NCBI GenBank assembly: GCA_937998865.1
Contig: CALLBR010000020.1
Coordinates: forward strand, 1 to 59,050
DNA: 59,050 nucleotides
Direction: 5' to 3'
From: an uncultured bacterium
GTDB taxonomy: Bacteria; Nitrospirota; Thermodesulfovibrionia; Thermodesulfovibrionales; Thermodesulfovibrionaceae
The translations under genes were made by a program, and so were the position numbers. Positions within the stretch are counted from its first letter, which is position 1. Each line of letters begins with the position of its first letter. Shown here one piece after another: positions 29,366-39,635 of this stretch. The notes under the pieces are model-generated. The model was not told where the DNA came from. It worked only from the letters and a program-made list of their open reading frames with translations, and made no database searches.

Positions 29366-30399
29366 ATGATTAACATACCATCTCCATATGAGAAAAATCT
29401 ATATCTTTTCTTGATAGCTTCTTCATAAGCTTTTTTAACTTTTTGACTCTCACAAAAGGAATAGACAAGAGCTAGGGGGGTAGATTTTGGAAGGTGAAAA
29501 TTTGTAACTAAAGCATCAACTATTTTAAATTTATAGCCCGGATATATGAAAATATTAGTAAAACCTCTGAGGGTTTTCTCATCAGAATTTTGCTCTTCAA
29601 ATATACCAGAGGCATATCCTTCCATTGCTCTTGTGGATGTTGTTCCAACACAGAAAATTCTATAGCCTTCCTTCTTTATTCTCTCAATTTCATAAAGAAT
29701 ATCTCTGCTAATCTCAAAATATTCTGCCTCCATCTTATGTTTCTCCACTTCCTTTTCTTTTATAATTTTAAAAGTTCCGATTCCTACATGAAGAGTTATC
29801 TCTCTTACTAGGACACCTTTTTGCTTAATTTTTTCTAAAAGTCTATCAGTAAAATGTAAACCTGCTGTTGGAGCTGCAATAGAACCCTCCTTTTTTGCGT
29901 ATACAGTCTGATATTCTCCTTTGTCCTCCTCATCAGGTTTTCTCTTTATATAAGGAGGAAGAGGGATCACTCCTTTTTTTTTGATAAACTCCTTAGCTAA
30001 AGAGTTATTCATGTGGGGGAAAATAATCTCTTTACCCTCAGCATTCTTTCTTATAATGAGTTCAAATTTTTCAACAAAAACTTTACCCTCATATTCTCCC
30101 TTGCTAAGTATTTCCCACCTTGAACTATCATCATCAGAGGTTTTTTCTCTGATTAAGAGAATTTCAATCTTACCTCCTGTTGGTTTTCTTGCGATGATTC
30201 TTGCAGGTATAACTTTTGTATTATTAATTATTAGCATATCACCAGGATTTAAGTATTCAACTATTTCGTAAAATATTCTATGCTCAATTTCACCCCTTTG
30301 TTTATGTAAAACAAGAAGTCTTGCTTGATCTCTTTCTTTAAGTGGCTTTTGAGCAATTAATTCTGAAGGTAAAAAATACTCTAATTCAGTTAGTTCCAT
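29362..30399 (-). CDS. queA: S-adenosylmethionine:tRNA ribosyltransferase-isomerase
   Basis: The 345-residue enzyme transfers and isomerises the ribosyl part of SAM onto preQ1 in tRNA, forming epoxyqueuosine. The start LPSELIAQKPLKERDQARLLVL, the segment AAPTAGLHFTDRLLEKI and the late GFTNIFIYPGYKFKIVDALVTNFHLP (each partial) are diagnostic. queH, for the next step of queuosine synthesis, lies three genes upstream in the same operon. The start overlaps the SpoIID-like gene by 14 bp. Confidence 0.97.
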   Translation of the reverse strand: MELTELEYFLPSELIAQKPLKERDQARLLVLHKQRGEIEHRIFYEIVEYLNPGDMLIINNTKVIPARIIARKPTGGKIEILLIREKTSDDDSSRWEILSKGEYEGKVFVEKFELIIRKNAEGKEIIFPHMNNSLAKEFIKKKGVIPLPPYIKRKPDEEDKGEYQTVYAKKEGSIAAPTAGLHFTDRLLEKIKQKGVLVREITLHVGIGTFKIIKEKEVEKHKMEAEYFEISRDILYEIERIKKEGYRIFCVGTTSTRAMEGYASGIFEEQNSDEKTLRGFTNIFIYPGYKFKIVDALVTNFHLPKSTPLALVYSFCESQKVKKAYEEAIKKRYRFFSYGDGMLII

Positions 30400-31381
30400 T
30401 CATTCTGACCAGTTTCGTGCCAGGATAAAAATACTGAAGAATCTCTTTATAATTTCTTCCATCAAGAGCCATTTGGAAGGCACACCACTGACACATACCC
30501 ACTCCATGACCATATCCTTTCCCTTCAAAAATTACTCCATCCTTTTCAATTTTCATGTTAGTTATAGAGGTACTTGGTAAAATTTTCCAATTAAGAAGCC
30601 TTCTTAGTTCAGTTGCTTTTATTGTCTTTGAATTTTTTTCATTAGAAAATTTCAATTCTTTAACTCTTCCTGTACTTGTAAAGCTAATGATTTCAACATT
30701 TTTTATACTATCCATTTGTAAAATCTTTTCAAGTAAATCAAAAGAAATCTTATTTTCCCATAAGTTATGAGGAGAGGGGGTAAAAGGAACTTCTACAGAT
30801 TTTAAATAGGGATACTCTCTCCCAAAGACTTCCTTTGCATCTTCTGTTCTTTCAACACTGCAGGCATGATAAAAAGCCATGATTGGTTCATTTTTATAGA
30901 TTAATATTTCTCCTTCAGTTTCTCTTACTGCCTTTTCTACCTCTTCTGTTATTTTATCTAGGTTGTAGACTTGATGAAAAACTGTTGATGTTACATCATA
31001 AAAATTTCTATTTCTGTTTCTTAAAATGTGAGCTACTGCATAAGTACGAGCTAACACAGCCTGACTCTTAAGGGCTTCTAAGGGCCAATTTATTCCTACC
31101 TCAGAAGCCACAACTCCTTTGACATAATCTTCAAGATTAACGACATTTATCAAATAATATCCCTCAGTACTTTTCCAAATTTCTATTTTACCTACATAAG
31201 TTGAACCATCAATGATGACCCTTGAAGATACCATTTTGATTTTTTCAAGATCTTTACCTTTTGCCTTAATTTCCCCTAAAAGTACCCTTATTTGAGAACT
31301 ATCTATCTCATCAAAACCAGAAGATTTACACAGAGAGGGTATAAAGATAAGGAGGAGCAATAGTATCTTTATGAACATCAT
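30386..31381 (-). CDS. SpoIID/LytB-domain protein, probably a periplasmic lytic transglycosylase
   Basis: The 331-residue protein has a signal peptide (IKILLLLLIFIPSLCKS, perhaps a lipoprotein-type end at Cys18). The SpoIID domain is shown by YLINVVNLEDYVKGVVASEV, WPLEALKSQAVLARTYA, and the C-terminal GYGHGVGMCQWCAFQMA followed by YKEILQYFYPGT. SpoIID cleaves glycan strands denuded of peptides; in non-sporulating bacteria the family works in septal cell-wall turnover. That fits the nearby SPOR protein, which binds denuded glycan. Confidence 0.88.
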   Translation of the reverse strand: MMFIKILLLLLIFIPSLCKSSGFDEIDSSQIRVLLGEIKAKGKDLEKIKMVSSRVIIDGSTYVGKIEIWKSTEGYYLINVVNLEDYVKGVVASEVGINWPLEALKSQAVLARTYAVAHILRNRNRNFYDVTSTVFHQVYNLDKITEEVEKAVRETEGEILIYKNEPIMAFYHACSVERTEDAKEVFGREYPYLKSVEVPFTPSPHNLWENKISFDLLEKILQMDSIKNVEIISFTSTGRVKELKFSNEKNSKTIKATELRRLLNWKILPSTSITNMKIEKDGVIFEGKGYGHGVGMCQWCAFQMALDGRNYKEILQYFYPGTKLVRMNGTN

Positions 31382-31593
31382 CTTTTGCTCAGCAGATAAA
31401 TTATGAGACTAATTATAACACTTATTAAAATGGATGTTGCCAAAGGAAAGTAAAAAACAAAATTTCTTCTCTCAACAATTATATCTCCTGGTAATTTACC
31501 AATTAGTGGAATTTTTCCAAAAAATAACAGTAGCAATCCTGTTAATGTCAATATTAAACCAAATATTATAAGAATTTTCCCTATCTCATTCAT
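31378..31593 (-). CDS. DUF2905-family small membrane protein
   Basis: The 71-residue protein has two membrane helices flanking the family signature GKIPLIGKLPGDIIVERRNF. Its function is unknown. It often occurs between ruvAB, queA and spoIID-like genes, exactly as here, and overlaps both neighbours by a few bases. Confidence 0.88.
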   Translation of the reverse strand: MNEIGKILIIFGLILTLTGLLLLFFGKIPLIGKLPGDIIVERRNFVFYFPLATSILISVIISLIIYLLSKR

Positions 31594-32131
31594 AAGATAT
31601 ATTCCTTATATATCTTTCAGCCTCAGAATAAATACATCCACAGTATCTTTGTCTGTATAATTCTAAGGCTTTTGCAATAGTCATTGCTTTTTTAAAACCA
31701 CTCCTAAAATCTTCTTCCAAAAAATTAATCCCGTATTTCTCTGATAATTCATTACCTCTTTTTATTATACTATCAAAATTTTGATAGGGACTTACCAGTA
31801 AAGTGGTTGTAAAATTAGGAATTCCTAAATCTTTTGCTTTTTTTACGGTGCTTTCGAGCCTTAATCTATAGCAAATATTACAGCGTTCTTTTTCTTTTCC
31901 GGAGACTAATCTTAAAAATTTATAAAAATCTCTGTAATCATCTTCGTATAAAATATCTAAGTTCCAGATTTGTTGAAGTTTTTTTAAGGAATCTAATCTC
32001 AATTTATACTCAGAATAGGGATGAATGTTAGGATTATACCAGTGAAAAACTATATCATATCCCTTTCCCCTCAAAACCTCAAAGGGATAAATAGCACAAT
32101 TGCTACAACAGGTATGAAGCAATACCTTCAT
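31586..32131 (-). CDS. queH: Epoxyqueuosine reductase QueH
   Basis: The 181-residue enzyme reduces epoxyqueuosine to queuosine in tRNA, the non-orthologous replacement for QueG. The Cys pairs of the family are all present: LLHTCCSNCAIYP near the N-terminus, ERCNICYRLRL in the middle and RYCGCIYSE near the end. These would bind the iron-sulfur cluster and a second metal. It begins 1 bp after ruvB and precedes DUF2905, in the operon that also carries queA. Confidence 0.92.
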   Translation of the reverse strand: MKVLLHTCCSNCAIYPFEVLRGKGYDIVFHWYNPNIHPYSEYKLRLDSLKKLQQIWNLDILYEDDYRDFYKFLRLVSGKEKERCNICYRLRLESTVKKAKDLGIPNFTTTLLVSPYQNFDSIIKRGNELSEKYGINFLEEDFRSGFKKAMTIAKALELYRQRYCGCIYSEAERYIRNISYE

Positions 32132-32132
32132 C

Positions 32133-33110
32133 TTAAAATAACCTTTCTGATCTTCTTTTCTTCAATATTTCATAGGCAAGAGGAGTTGCCACTCTACCTC
32201 GCGCTGTTCTCTCTATAAAACCCTCTTGCATAAGATAAGGTTCATATACATCCTCAATTGTCTCTTTATCTTCCCTTAAGGAAGCTGCTATAGATTCAAT
32301 ACCAGCAGGACCTCCATTGAATTTATCAATTATAGTGAGGAGTATTTTCCTGTCCATTTCATCTAATCCATAATCATCCACTTCCATAGCAATTAAAGCA
32401 TCCTTTGCAATTTCTAAGTCTATAGTAAAAAAATTCTTTACCTGAGCAAAATCTCTGATTCTTTTCAATAATCTGTTTGCTACTCTCGGTGTTCCTCTTG
32501 ACCTTCTGGCGATCTCCATTGCTGCCTCTTCAGTAATGGAAATACCTAAAATATTCGATGACCTTTTTACAATCTCCTTAAGCTCTTCAGGAGAATAAAA
32601 CTCTAATCTAAAGACCACCCCAAATCTATCTCTCAAAGGAGAGGTTATTAAACCTGTACGAGTTGTTGCTCCAATAAGTGTAAAGCGAGGCAAATTTATT
32701 TTTATGGAGCGAGCTGAAGGACCCTGTCCTACAATTATGTCAAGTGTAAAATCTTCCATAGCTGGATATAAAATTTCTTCAACCATTCTTGGAAGTCTAT
32801 GAATTTCATCAATAAATAAAATATCTCTATCTGCCAAATTTGTAAGAATAGCTGCTACATCACCAGCCCTCTCAAGAACAGGTCCTGAAGTACTTTTTAT
32901 GTTTACACCTAATTCATTGGCAATTATAGTGGCAAGGGTAGTTTTACCTAATCCCGGTGGACCACAGAATAAAACATGATCAAGAGGTTCTCCTCTTAAC
33001 TTAGCTGCTTTAATAAAAACCTCTATGTTATCTTTAATTCTTTTCTGTCCGATAAAGTCCTTAAGTAATCGAGGTCTAAGATTTATGTCGAATAATTCAT
33101 TATTCTGCAT
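32133..33110 (-). CDS. ruvB: Holliday-junction helicase RuvB
   Basis: The 325-residue AAA+ motor drives branch migration with RuvA. Walker [12 protein letters not shown], Walker [11 protein letters not shown], the sensor ATTRTG and the C-terminal winged helix with [13 protein letters not shown] are intact. It overlaps ruvA by 11 bp. ruvC is not in the window. Confidence 0.97.
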   Translation of the reverse strand: MQNNELFDINLRPRLLKDFIGQKRIKDNIEVFIKAAKLRGEPLDHVLFCGPPGLGKTTLATIIANELGVNIKSTSGPVLERAGDVAAILTNLADRDILFIDEIHRLPRMVEEILYPAMEDFTLDIIVGQGPSARSIKINLPRFTLIGATTRTGLITSPLRDRFGVVFRLEFYSPEELKEIVKRSSNILGISITEEAAMEIARRSRGTPRVANRLLKRIRDFAQVKNFFTIDLEIAKDALIAMEVDDYGLDEMDRKILLTIIDKFNGGPAGIESIAASLREDKETIEDVYEPYLMQEGFIERTARGRVATPLAYEILKKRRSERLF

Positions 33111-33672
33111 ATCTGCCTGCTAAAAGATTTAAACACTCTTTAATTATAGAGGCTTCATCTTTTTCTTTATTGTACACTTTATCTAAAATCTCTCTGGCAT
33201 CAGCTTTCCTATAACCAAGATTTACCAAAGCAGAGAGAATATCTTCATAAACCCTGTCCTCTTTTACAAGCAAGGAAGGTAAAACTCCCCTCAATTCAAG
33301 AAGAATTCTTTGAGCTGTTTTCTTACCAATTCCTGGTACTCTGCTTAAAGATTTTATATCCTCTTTTTCGATAATGCTCTTAAGAGTGTTTAAATCATAT
33401 GTTGACATTATGTTCAAGGCAGTTCGTGGACCAATGCCTGATATTTTAATTAATTGATCAAATAATTCTTTTTCGTAAATTTCTGAAAATCCATAAATTT
33501 CTATATTTTCCTCCTTTATAACTAAGGATGTATAGATTTGAAGGTCCTGACCAATTCTTATATTTTCAGCTAACCTCAAGGGAATCTTCACACCAAAACC
33601 CACTGAACCAACATGAATTGTCAGCTTGTCAGGTTTGAGGGCAACTACTTTTCCTTGCAAAAACTCAAGCAT
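33100..33672 (-). CDS. ruvA: Holliday-junction DNA-binding protein RuvA
   Basis: The 190-residue protein has an N-terminal OB fold ([17 protein letters not shown]), two helix-hairpin-helix motifs ([17 protein letters not shown] and [19 protein letters not shown]), and the C-terminal domain that contacts RuvB ([12 protein letters not shown]). It tetramerises on four-way junctions. It is upstream of and overlapping with ruvB. Confidence 0.96.
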   Translation of the reverse strand: MLEFLQGKVVALKPDKLTIHVGSVGFGVKIPLRLAENIRIGQDLQIYTSLVIKEENIEIYGFSEIYEKELFDQLIKISGIGPRTALNIMSTYDLNTLKSIIEKEDIKSLSRVPGIGKKTAQRILLELRGVLPSLLVKEDRVYEDILSALVNLGYRKADAREILDKVYNKEKDEASIIKECLNLLAGRYAE

Positions 33673-33695
33673 TTATAAATCTATTTTACCATATG

Positions 33696-34712
33696 CTAAA
33701 ATCTCAAAATACTCTTGCTCACCTCTTTAACATCTCCAACACCAGTAAGAAGCATGGCTTGCCTTAGTTCATTTTTTATATTGTTAAAATAAGTATTTAA
33801 GCCCTCTCTTCCACCTCCCACCACAGCTACTACTATTGGTCTTCCGATTAAAACAGCATCTGCACCAAGAGCTAAAAGTTTTAGAACATCAACTCCTGAT
33901 CGAACTGCTCCATCAGCAATGATTTTTATCTTTCCCTTTAATTTATCAGTAATCTCTGGTAACACCTCAGCAACACCTGGAGTATGATCAAGAATTCTGC
34001 CACCATGATTAGAAACTACGATGGCTGATGCTCCTATGTGAAAAGCAATTTCTGCTTCTCTCAGAGTCATTATACCTTTCAGAATGAATGGAAGTTTTGT
34101 GGACTTTATAAGTTCTTCCAATTCTCTCTGAGATTTAGGGCTTACTGGCTGACCTTTAAGAGCCATAGTGACTAAACCTGCTCCATCTATATCAACTCCT
34201 ACTGCGATTGCTCCTGCTTCCTCTGCAAGACGAATTCTCCTTATAATCTCCTCTTGACTCCTTGGTTTAATAATTGGAATGCCTTTACCTCCATTTTTTC
34301 TTATAGCCTCAATACCACTGCTAAACATCAAAGGATCAGCACCATCTCCAGTCCATCCAATGGTTCCAGCCAGAAGGGAGCCTGCTATTACCTCTTCGCA
34401 ATAAACATCTTCTGTTATAGCTCCTCCCATGTTGTAGGTAGTTCCAGTAATTGGAGCCGCCATAACTGGAATAGATAGTTTTTCTCCAAAAAAGTCAATA
34501 GATGTACGGGGTTCTCTTACATCATGAATTGTAGACAGATTTAGTCTATACTTATTTAATGCTTCCACATTTGCCTTAAAGGATGAACCACTTCCTACTC
34601 CTCCCATTCCTGGAACTTCTCCTGCGCATACAACACCGTTGCAAAGGGGGCAAACTCTACAGTATGGTTTTAATTTTTCTTTAGCAATTTTTCTTATCTC
34701 TTGCCAATTCAT
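33696..34712 (-). CDS. FMN-dependent alpha-hydroxy-acid oxidoreductase-like protein
   Basis: The protein has about 338 residues and the TIM-barrel signature of the lactate oxidase/glycolate oxidase family: PVMAAPITGTTYNMGG, FILKGIMTLREAEIAF, the active-site SNHGGRILDHTPG and IIADGAVRSGVDVLKLLALGADAVLIGRP (each partial). The N-terminus carries CRVCPLCNGVVCAGEVPGMGG, a Cys-rich segment absent from classical oxidases and typical of an anaerobe subgroup. The ATG at 34712, with GGAGG at good spacing, is preferred over one six codons earlier. Type 2 isopentenyl isomerase is a related alternative. It is first in line before ruvAB. Confidence 0.8.
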   Translation of the reverse strand: MNWQEIRKIAKEKLKPYCRVCPLCNGVVCAGEVPGMGGVGSGSSFKANVEALNKYRLNLSTIHDVREPRTSIDFFGEKLSIPVMAAPITGTTYNMGGAITEDVYCEEVIAGSLLAGTIGWTGDGADPLMFSSGIEAIRKNGGKGIPIIKPRSQEEIIRRIRLAEEAGAIAVGVDIDGAGLVTMALKGQPVSPKSQRELEELIKSTKLPFILKGIMTLREAEIAFHIGASAIVVSNHGGRILDHTPGVAEVLPEITDKLKGKIKIIADGAVRSGVDVLKLLALGADAVLIGRPIVVAVVGGGREGLNTYFNNIKNELRQAMLLTGVGDVKEVSKSILRF

Positions 34713-34764
34713 AACTTTCCTCCATTTCAATTAATGCTTTTAATATGATATTATAAATCAAATT

Positions 34765-34837
34765 GGGCGGTTAGCTCAGGTGGGAGAGCGCCAGAATCGC
34801 ACTCTGGAGGCCGGGGGTTCAAATCCCCTACCGTCCA
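34765..34837 (+). tRNA. tRNA-Ala (anticodon CGC)
   Basis: The 73-base cloverleaf has acceptor arms GGGCGGT and ACCGTCC, D-stem GCTC/GAGC, anticodon stem CCAGA/TCTGG with loop ATCGCAC (anticodon CGC, codon GCG), T-stem GGGGG/CCCCT with loop TTCAAAT, and discriminator A. The third acceptor pair is G3-U70, the alanine identity element, which agrees with the anticodon. CCA is not encoded. It is the only tRNA seen and lies between two minus-strand operons. Confidence 0.93.
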
Positions 34838-34876
34838 TTTTGTTAAATCTCTTCTTTCTATTTTATTACTCCAGTT

Positions 34877-36733
34877 TTAATTAATATTGATATGCCCACT
34901 CTCCTGACTATTTTTATATAAATTGACCAATTTAGTAATAGAATCTGTCTTAAGCTCATCCATCAAAACATAATCAGAATTTAACATTCTTGCAAGTCTT
35001 AAAGCTAAATCCATTTTGATAATATTAGTCTTTTTTTCCGTATCAATTACTACTATGTCAGTGAGAGTTAATTGTCTAAGAAAGTTACAAACCATTTTAA
35101 TCTCTTCAAATATTGGTTTTCCGCTAATGGAAACATTTGCCTTGCCGTCTGTCAGTATAAATAATAAAAAGCGAGCATGTGGTTCCTTTAATTTTAATCT
35201 CCTGATAAATTTAAAAGCTTCAAATAGACCCTTTGTAAGAGGAGTTTTACCACCAGTAGGAATTTCCCTAAGTCTTTTCATAGCTAATTCCACAGAGGAT
35301 GTAAGAGGTAAAACAGTCTCAGCTTTATCTTTTCTGAATACAATCATAGCTACTCTGTCTCTTTTATGATAACTATCTATGAGAAGAGAAAGAATAGCAC
35401 CTTTTACCTCTATCATTCTTTGCCTTACTCCCATAGATCCAGAGCCATCTACTAAAAATATGACATTAAGACCCATTTTACGCTCTTTTTCTTTGTATCT
35501 TAAGTCTTCTTCTAAGATTACAACTCTGTCTTTTCTTCCCCTAATTTTTTGGAAAGGTGCAGCTGCCCTTAAGGTGGCATCAAGGGCAATTTCTGGAGTT
35601 TTGCTAAAAATACTTCTTATGTATCTACCACCCCTACCTTTAGTTTTAGTTTTTGTTCTACTACCACTTTTCTGTCTTTTTATTCTATCTCTCTTAAAGA
35701 AAAATCTCTTTACTTTAAAGGCTTGTCCTATGCTAAAAACCTCTTGTCTCTTAAAAGTTTGAAACTCTTGAGATTCAATGTTATCGGTAGAAAAATTTGA
35801 TGACTCATGTGATTTTCCTCTGTTCTCATTTCTTTTTGAGTTTTCAAAATTCTCCTCCTTGTTTTCCCCACTTTTATCTTCGTGGCGTTCATTTTGTTCC
35901 CTCTCTTCTTGCGGTAATATGTATCTTTTCCTATGAAATGTAACAAAAGGAATCATATCTTTAATATGTTGCTCCCTTACAGTACCTTCACTTAAGAAAG
36001 CAGCATAGGCTCTGGAGGTATGGTATAGAAAAATATCTGCTCTATGACTCTCTACCGCTTCTTTTAGGATCTGCTCAGAGATAAGATTTTGCACGTAATC
36101 AGACACTTTCACAGACTTAATGATTTCTTTTGATTTTCTTATTTTTTGAATGAGTTCTTCTTGGCTAATATTCTTCGAATCTCTCCTAATATTTACCTTA
36201 ATTATGTCTTCCCTTAGGTCTTTATCAATTATTGTATTCATAGCCACACATAAACCAAATCTATCAAGAAAATGAGAAGATAGTTCCCCTTCTTCTGAAT
36301 TCATAGTAGCAAGAATTTGAAAAGAGGATAACTCTCTAAGAGCAAAACCCTCTCTTTCAATAACTATTTCAGATCTTGACTGTGCCTCGAAAACCAAAGA
36401 CAGTAGCTGTAAGGGAAAAAGATTTATGTCCTCAATAACTAAAAATCCATTGTTTGCCCTTGAAATAATTCCCCTTTGGAAAATCTTTTTTCCATCCTTC
36501 ACAGACTTCTCAATATCAATTCCACCTAAGAGGGCTTCTTCAGTAGCATTCAAAGGAAGTTCAATAAAAGGCACATGAAAGGCTTTTACAATACTTTTAA
36601 AAGCTTTTAAGAGGGTAGATTTTCCTGTTCCTTTAGGACCTATTAGAAGAAGACCACCACATTTAGGTTCAATCAAATTAAGTATAAGAGCAAGTTTTGC
36701 CTTTTCATGATCTACAAATTCTAAAAAATCCAT
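34877..36733 (-). CDS. ChlD/BchD-type chelatase subunit (AAA+ plus VWA)
   Basis: The 618 residues have an N-terminal AAA+ domain (Walker A GPKGTGKSTLLKAF, about 33-46). A charged Glu/Lys/Arg-rich linker (about 285-385) follows, then a C-terminal von Willebrand A domain with an intact MIDAS: DGSGS near residue 432, the Thr of GGKTPLTKGL and the Asp of LTDGKAN. The Walker B region reads FLVIEDIN, with Glu-Asp instead of Asp-Glu, so ATP hydrolysis may be weak, as in BchD. It pairs with the ChlI-like gene 1 bp upstream and forms the motor for the CobN-like subunit of the same locus. There are no bacteriochlorophyll genes nearby. Confidence 0.88.
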   Translation of the reverse strand: MDFLEFVDHEKAKLALILNLIEPKCGGLLLIGPKGTGKSTLLKAFKSIVKAFHVPFIELPLNATEEALLGGIDIEKSVKDGKKIFQRGIISRANNGFLVIEDINLFPLQLLSLVFEAQSRSEIVIEREGFALRELSSFQILATMNSEEGELSSHFLDRFGLCVAMNTIIDKDLREDIIKVNIRRDSKNISQEELIQKIRKSKEIIKSVKVSDYVQNLISEQILKEAVESHRADIFLYHTSRAYAAFLSEGTVREQHIKDMIPFVTFHRKRYILPQEEREQNERHEDKSGENKEENFENSKRNENRGKSHESSNFSTDNIESQEFQTFKRQEVFSIGQAFKVKRFFFKRDRIKRQKSGSRTKTKTKGRGGRYIRSIFSKTPEIALDATLRAAAPFQKIRGRKDRVVILEEDLRYKEKERKMGLNVIFLVDGSGSMGVRQRMIEVKGAILSLLIDSYHKRDRVAMIVFRKDKAETVLPLTSSVELAMKRLREIPTGGKTPLTKGLFEAFKFIRRLKLKEPHARFLLFILTDGKANVSISGKPIFEEIKMVCNFLRQLTLTDIVVIDTEKKTNIIKMDLALRLARMLNSDYVLMDELKTDSITKLVNLYKNSQESGHININ

Positions 36734-36734
36734 T

Positions 36735-37742
36735 TTAAATCCTTGAAAGGACCTCCTTCAGTCTCTCTGATTCTTGAGAAATATCTTCAAAAGGAAGTCT
36801 TTTCAATCTATGTCTCAAACACAAAGGAGCAACCTTTCTTATATCCTCTGTAGTAATTCTATCTCGCTCATTAAGGGCAGCATGAGCCTTTGCAGCCTTT
36901 AGCATAACTATATCTGCCCTATGGCCATCAAGATTAAGTTCTGCTGTGATGTCAACAATTTTACTGATGATATCATCATCAATCTCAATTTTTTTCAAGG
37001 TCTCTTTTGCTCTCATTATTTTCTGAGCTAATTGCCTTTGCTCGGGAAGCCACTTTTCAATAAAACTCCTTGGATCTCTATCGTATTCTGCTTTTCTCCT
37101 TAAGATCTCAACCCTCAGTAACTTATCCTTTATGGAATAAACCTCTACACAAAGGCCAAATCTATCAAGAAGTTGGGGTCTTAATTCTCCCTCTTCAGGA
37201 TTCATAGTTCCCACAAGAATAAATCTTGCAGGATGAACAAAAGAGACCCCTTCCCTCTCAACCACATTAATCCCCATAGCTGCTGAATCAAGTAAAAGAT
37301 CCACAATGTGATCCTCAAGAAGATTAACTTCATCTACATATAGGAAATTCCTATTAGCCTCAGCAAGAATGCCAGGAGAAAATCTTTTTTCTCCCTTTTT
37401 TATTGCCTCTTCAATATCAAGGCTCCCTACAACTCTATCTTCTGTAATGCCTAAAGGAAGTTCAACCACGCGCATTTTCTTGTTGATAATCTCTAAATTT
37501 TCACCTTTTTGGATTTTTTCTAAACAATCAGTACAAAAGGGACCCTGAGGTGCACAGTTAAATCTGCAATTAACAGTATCCATTTCTGGTAACAAATCAG
37601 CTAAGGCTCTAACAGTAGTAGATTTAGCTGTTCCTTTCTCTCCCATTATCAAAACTCCACCAATGCTTGGATCAATTACATTCAATATGAGAGAAAGCTT
37701 CATCTCCTCCTGATTTACAATTGCAGTAAAAGGGAAAATCAA
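36735..37742 (-). CDS. ChlI/BchI-type chelatase AAA+ subunit
   Basis: The protein has about 335 residues. Walker A is [14 protein letters not shown] and Walker B is [13 protein letters not shown]. The Cys-rich insert [12 protein letters not shown] and the Mg-chelatase lid [25 protein letters not shown] (partial) are present. I prefer the TTG at 37742, which has AAGGAGGT seven bases upstream, over an ATG 17 codons earlier. AAA+ subunits of this type form hexamers with ChlD and power metal insertion by the large subunit; the CobN-like protein in this locus is the obvious partner. Confidence 0.9.
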   Translation of the reverse strand: MIFPFTAIVNQEEMKLSLILNVIDPSIGGVLIMGEKGTAKSTTVRALADLLPEMDTVNCRFNCAPQGPFCTDCLEKIQKGENLEIINKKMRVVELPLGITEDRVVGSLDIEEAIKKGEKRFSPGILAEANRNFLYVDEVNLLEDHIVDLLLDSAAMGINVVEREGVSFVHPARFILVGTMNPEEGELRPQLLDRFGLCVEVYSIKDKLLRVEILRRKAEYDRDPRSFIEKWLPEQRQLAQKIMRAKETLKKIEIDDDIISKIVDITAELNLDGHRADIVMLKAAKAHAALNERDRITTEDIRKVAPLCLRHRLKRLPFEDISQESERLKEVLSRI

Positions 37743-37863
37743 AAGAGCACCTCCTTCATTTTGTCTATTGATGTAGTAATTTATAATCTGCATTAAAATT
37801 ATCCAATGTATTCTTTATGAAGTCTAAATCCCCTTTGATTTTATATTTAACATTTTTAAACTT

Positions 37864-38634
37864 TTATATCTTCGGGTGAATTAAATTATATCCGTCAAAT
37901 TTTATTCTAATTACCTCCACACCATAAACTTTTTTAATGTGCGTTTCTGAGATGATCTCATTAGATCTCCCTTCAGCAATTTTCAATCCAGAATTAATAA
38001 GAATCAATTTATCGGAAAAAATACCTGCCATATTTGGGTCATGAAGAGTCATTAATATAACTAAAGAATTGTTTATGGCAATCTCTTTAATCTTCTTCAG
38101 AACAACTATTTGATTTCTAAAATCAAGATGACTTGTAGGCTCATCAAGAAGCATAATAGGTGTATCCTGTGCCAAAGCTCTTGCAATAAGAGTTAGCTGA
38201 CGCTCTCCACCACTGATTTTAGTGTAGGATTTGTCCTTTAAATGAAAAATTCCAACTATATCTAAACATTTTTCAGCAATTTCATAATCCTTCTTGCTGG
38301 GAGTTGAGAAAATTCCTATATGACTTGCTCTGCCCATTAATACTACATCAAAAACTGAATAAGGAAAGGGAGGCTCATGCTCTTGAGGTACAATGGATAA
38401 AATTTTTGCTCTCTTTGAATAGGAAAGATCCCTTATGGAACTGCCATCGTAGATAATATCGCCTTTTGAAGGCTTCCAATATCCTAAAATACACTTAAAA
38501 AGAGTTGTTTTACCAGAACCATTAGGACCTAAAATTGTTGTTATTTGACCTTTGTAGGCATCAAAACTTATGTTTTTGAGCAAGTCCTCTTTTGAGTCTT
38601 TATGTCTGAAACTTAAGTTCTTAATCTCTAACAT
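37864..38634 (-). CDS. ABC transporter ATP-binding protein (FecE/BtuD type)
   Basis: The 256 residues carry Walker A GPNGSGKTTLFK, the ABC signature ISGGERQLTLIARAL and Walker B IMLLDEPTSHLD. The subgroup serves iron-siderophore, heme and B12 importers. The start abuts the permease stop (1-bp overlap). With the permease and binding protein it forms a complete importer. Confidence 0.93.
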   Translation of the reverse strand: MLEIKNLSFRHKDSKEDLLKNISFDAYKGQITTILGPNGSGKTTLFKCILGYWKPSKGDIIYDGSSIRDLSYSKRAKILSIVPQEHEPPFPYSVFDVVLMGRASHIGIFSTPSKKDYEIAEKCLDIVGIFHLKDKSYTKISGGERQLTLIARALAQDTPIMLLDEPTSHLDFRNQIVVLKKIKEIAINNSLVILMTLHDPNMAGIFSDKLILINSGLKIAEGRSNEIISETHIKKVYGVEVIRIKFDGYNLIHPKI

Positions 38635-39635
38635 TACTTACCCCATGCCTCTTTCCCACCACGCTTCATAAGATAGATGAAAAAGGGCGCACCTGTTAAA
38701 GCAGTAATTATACCAACTGGTATGTCAAAGCTTGTAAGAGTTCTTGAAATTGTATCTGCTGCTATCATAAAGGCTGCACCTGCTGAAATACTTAATGGTA
38801 CTAAGGTTTTGTGGTCTGGTCCTGTAAGCATTCTCACAAGGTGGGGTACCATAAGCCCTACCCAACCAATAATGCCACATAAAGATGTGGCTGTAGCAAC
38901 CGCCAATGTAGAAAAGGCAATAAAAAGTATTCTTTCTCTCTTTACATGTACTCCCAAGGCTTTTGCCTCTTCATCTCCCATACTCATAACATTAAGTCTC
39001 CATCTCATAAGAAAGATAGGTAATACTCCAGCTAAAAATCCAAGGAGAGAAATTTTTACAGCTCTCCAGTCCGCAAGACTAAAACTTCCCATAAGCCAAT
39101 AAACAATGCTTTGAAGTTTGTGTGGATCTACAAGAAATTTCACTATGGAAACCATGGCTGTAAAAAAGGCTGAAACAATAATTCCTGATAAAATCAAAGG
39201 AAGCCGAGAAACCTCTCCTTGAAACCTTGCAATACTATAAGCAATAATTACTGAAATAATGGCAAAGATAAAAGCTGTAAACTGCAGTGGAAGAAAACTT
39301 AAAAATCCAATAGTAATGGCGCATCCGAAGGCTGCACCAGCGGAAATTCCAAGGATGAAAGGATCTACAAGGGGATTACGAAATATTCCTTGAAGTGTAA
39401 CTCCAGCACAGGAAAGAGCTGCACCAACAATTCCTGCAAGAAGGACCCTTGGAAGTCTTATATCAAAAATTATGGCTTTTTCTGGAATGTCTCCTATTTC
39501 AAAAAAGTGGAAGCCTTCATTAATAAGAATCTTTATTACCATAAGAGGACTAACATCATAAGCACCAAAAAAGAGTGCAAACCAAGCAACTAAAAAAGGG
39601 GATAGGATTATAATTACTACTTTAATACTCTTCAT
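38634..39635 (-). CDS. FecCD-family ABC permease (B12/heme/siderophore type)
   Basis: The protein has about 333 residues and about ten membrane helices. The FecCD landmarks RLPRVLLAGIVGAALSCAGV, GIFRNPLVDPFILGISAGA and the coupling-helix region GWVGLMVPHLVRM are present (some shown in part). The annotated start is the ATG at 39635; a TTG ten codons earlier is possible. No strong ribosome binding site is seen for either, as expected with a 14-bp overlap with the upstream binding-protein gene. Confidence 0.92.
   Translation of the reverse strand: MKSIKVVIIILSPFLVAWFALFFGAYDVSPLMVIKILINEGFHFFEIGDIPEKAIIFDIRLPRVLLAGIVGAALSCAGVTLQGIFRNPLVDPFILGISAGAAFGCAITIGFLSFLPLQFTAFIFAIISVIIAYSIARFQGEVSRLPLILSGIIVSAFFTAMVSIVKFLVDPHKLQSIVYWLMGSFSLADWRAVKISLLGFLAGVLPIFLMRWRLNVMSMGDEEAKALGVHVKRERILFIAFSTLAVATATSLCGIIGWVGLMVPHLVRMLTGPDHKTLVPLSISAGAAFMIAADTISRTLTSFDIPVGIITALTGAPFFIYLMKRGGKEAWGK

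Noticed and set aside
35379-35762. A 127-codon plus-strand ORF opposite the ChlD gene
   Set aside because: It is the shadow of a well-supported VWA coding region, with no ribosome binding site and no family features.
34877-37742. Magnesium chelatase for bacteriochlorophyll synthesis
   Set aside because: ChlI and ChlD types are present, but no other chlorophyll genes are seen, and the operon holds TonB and importer genes.
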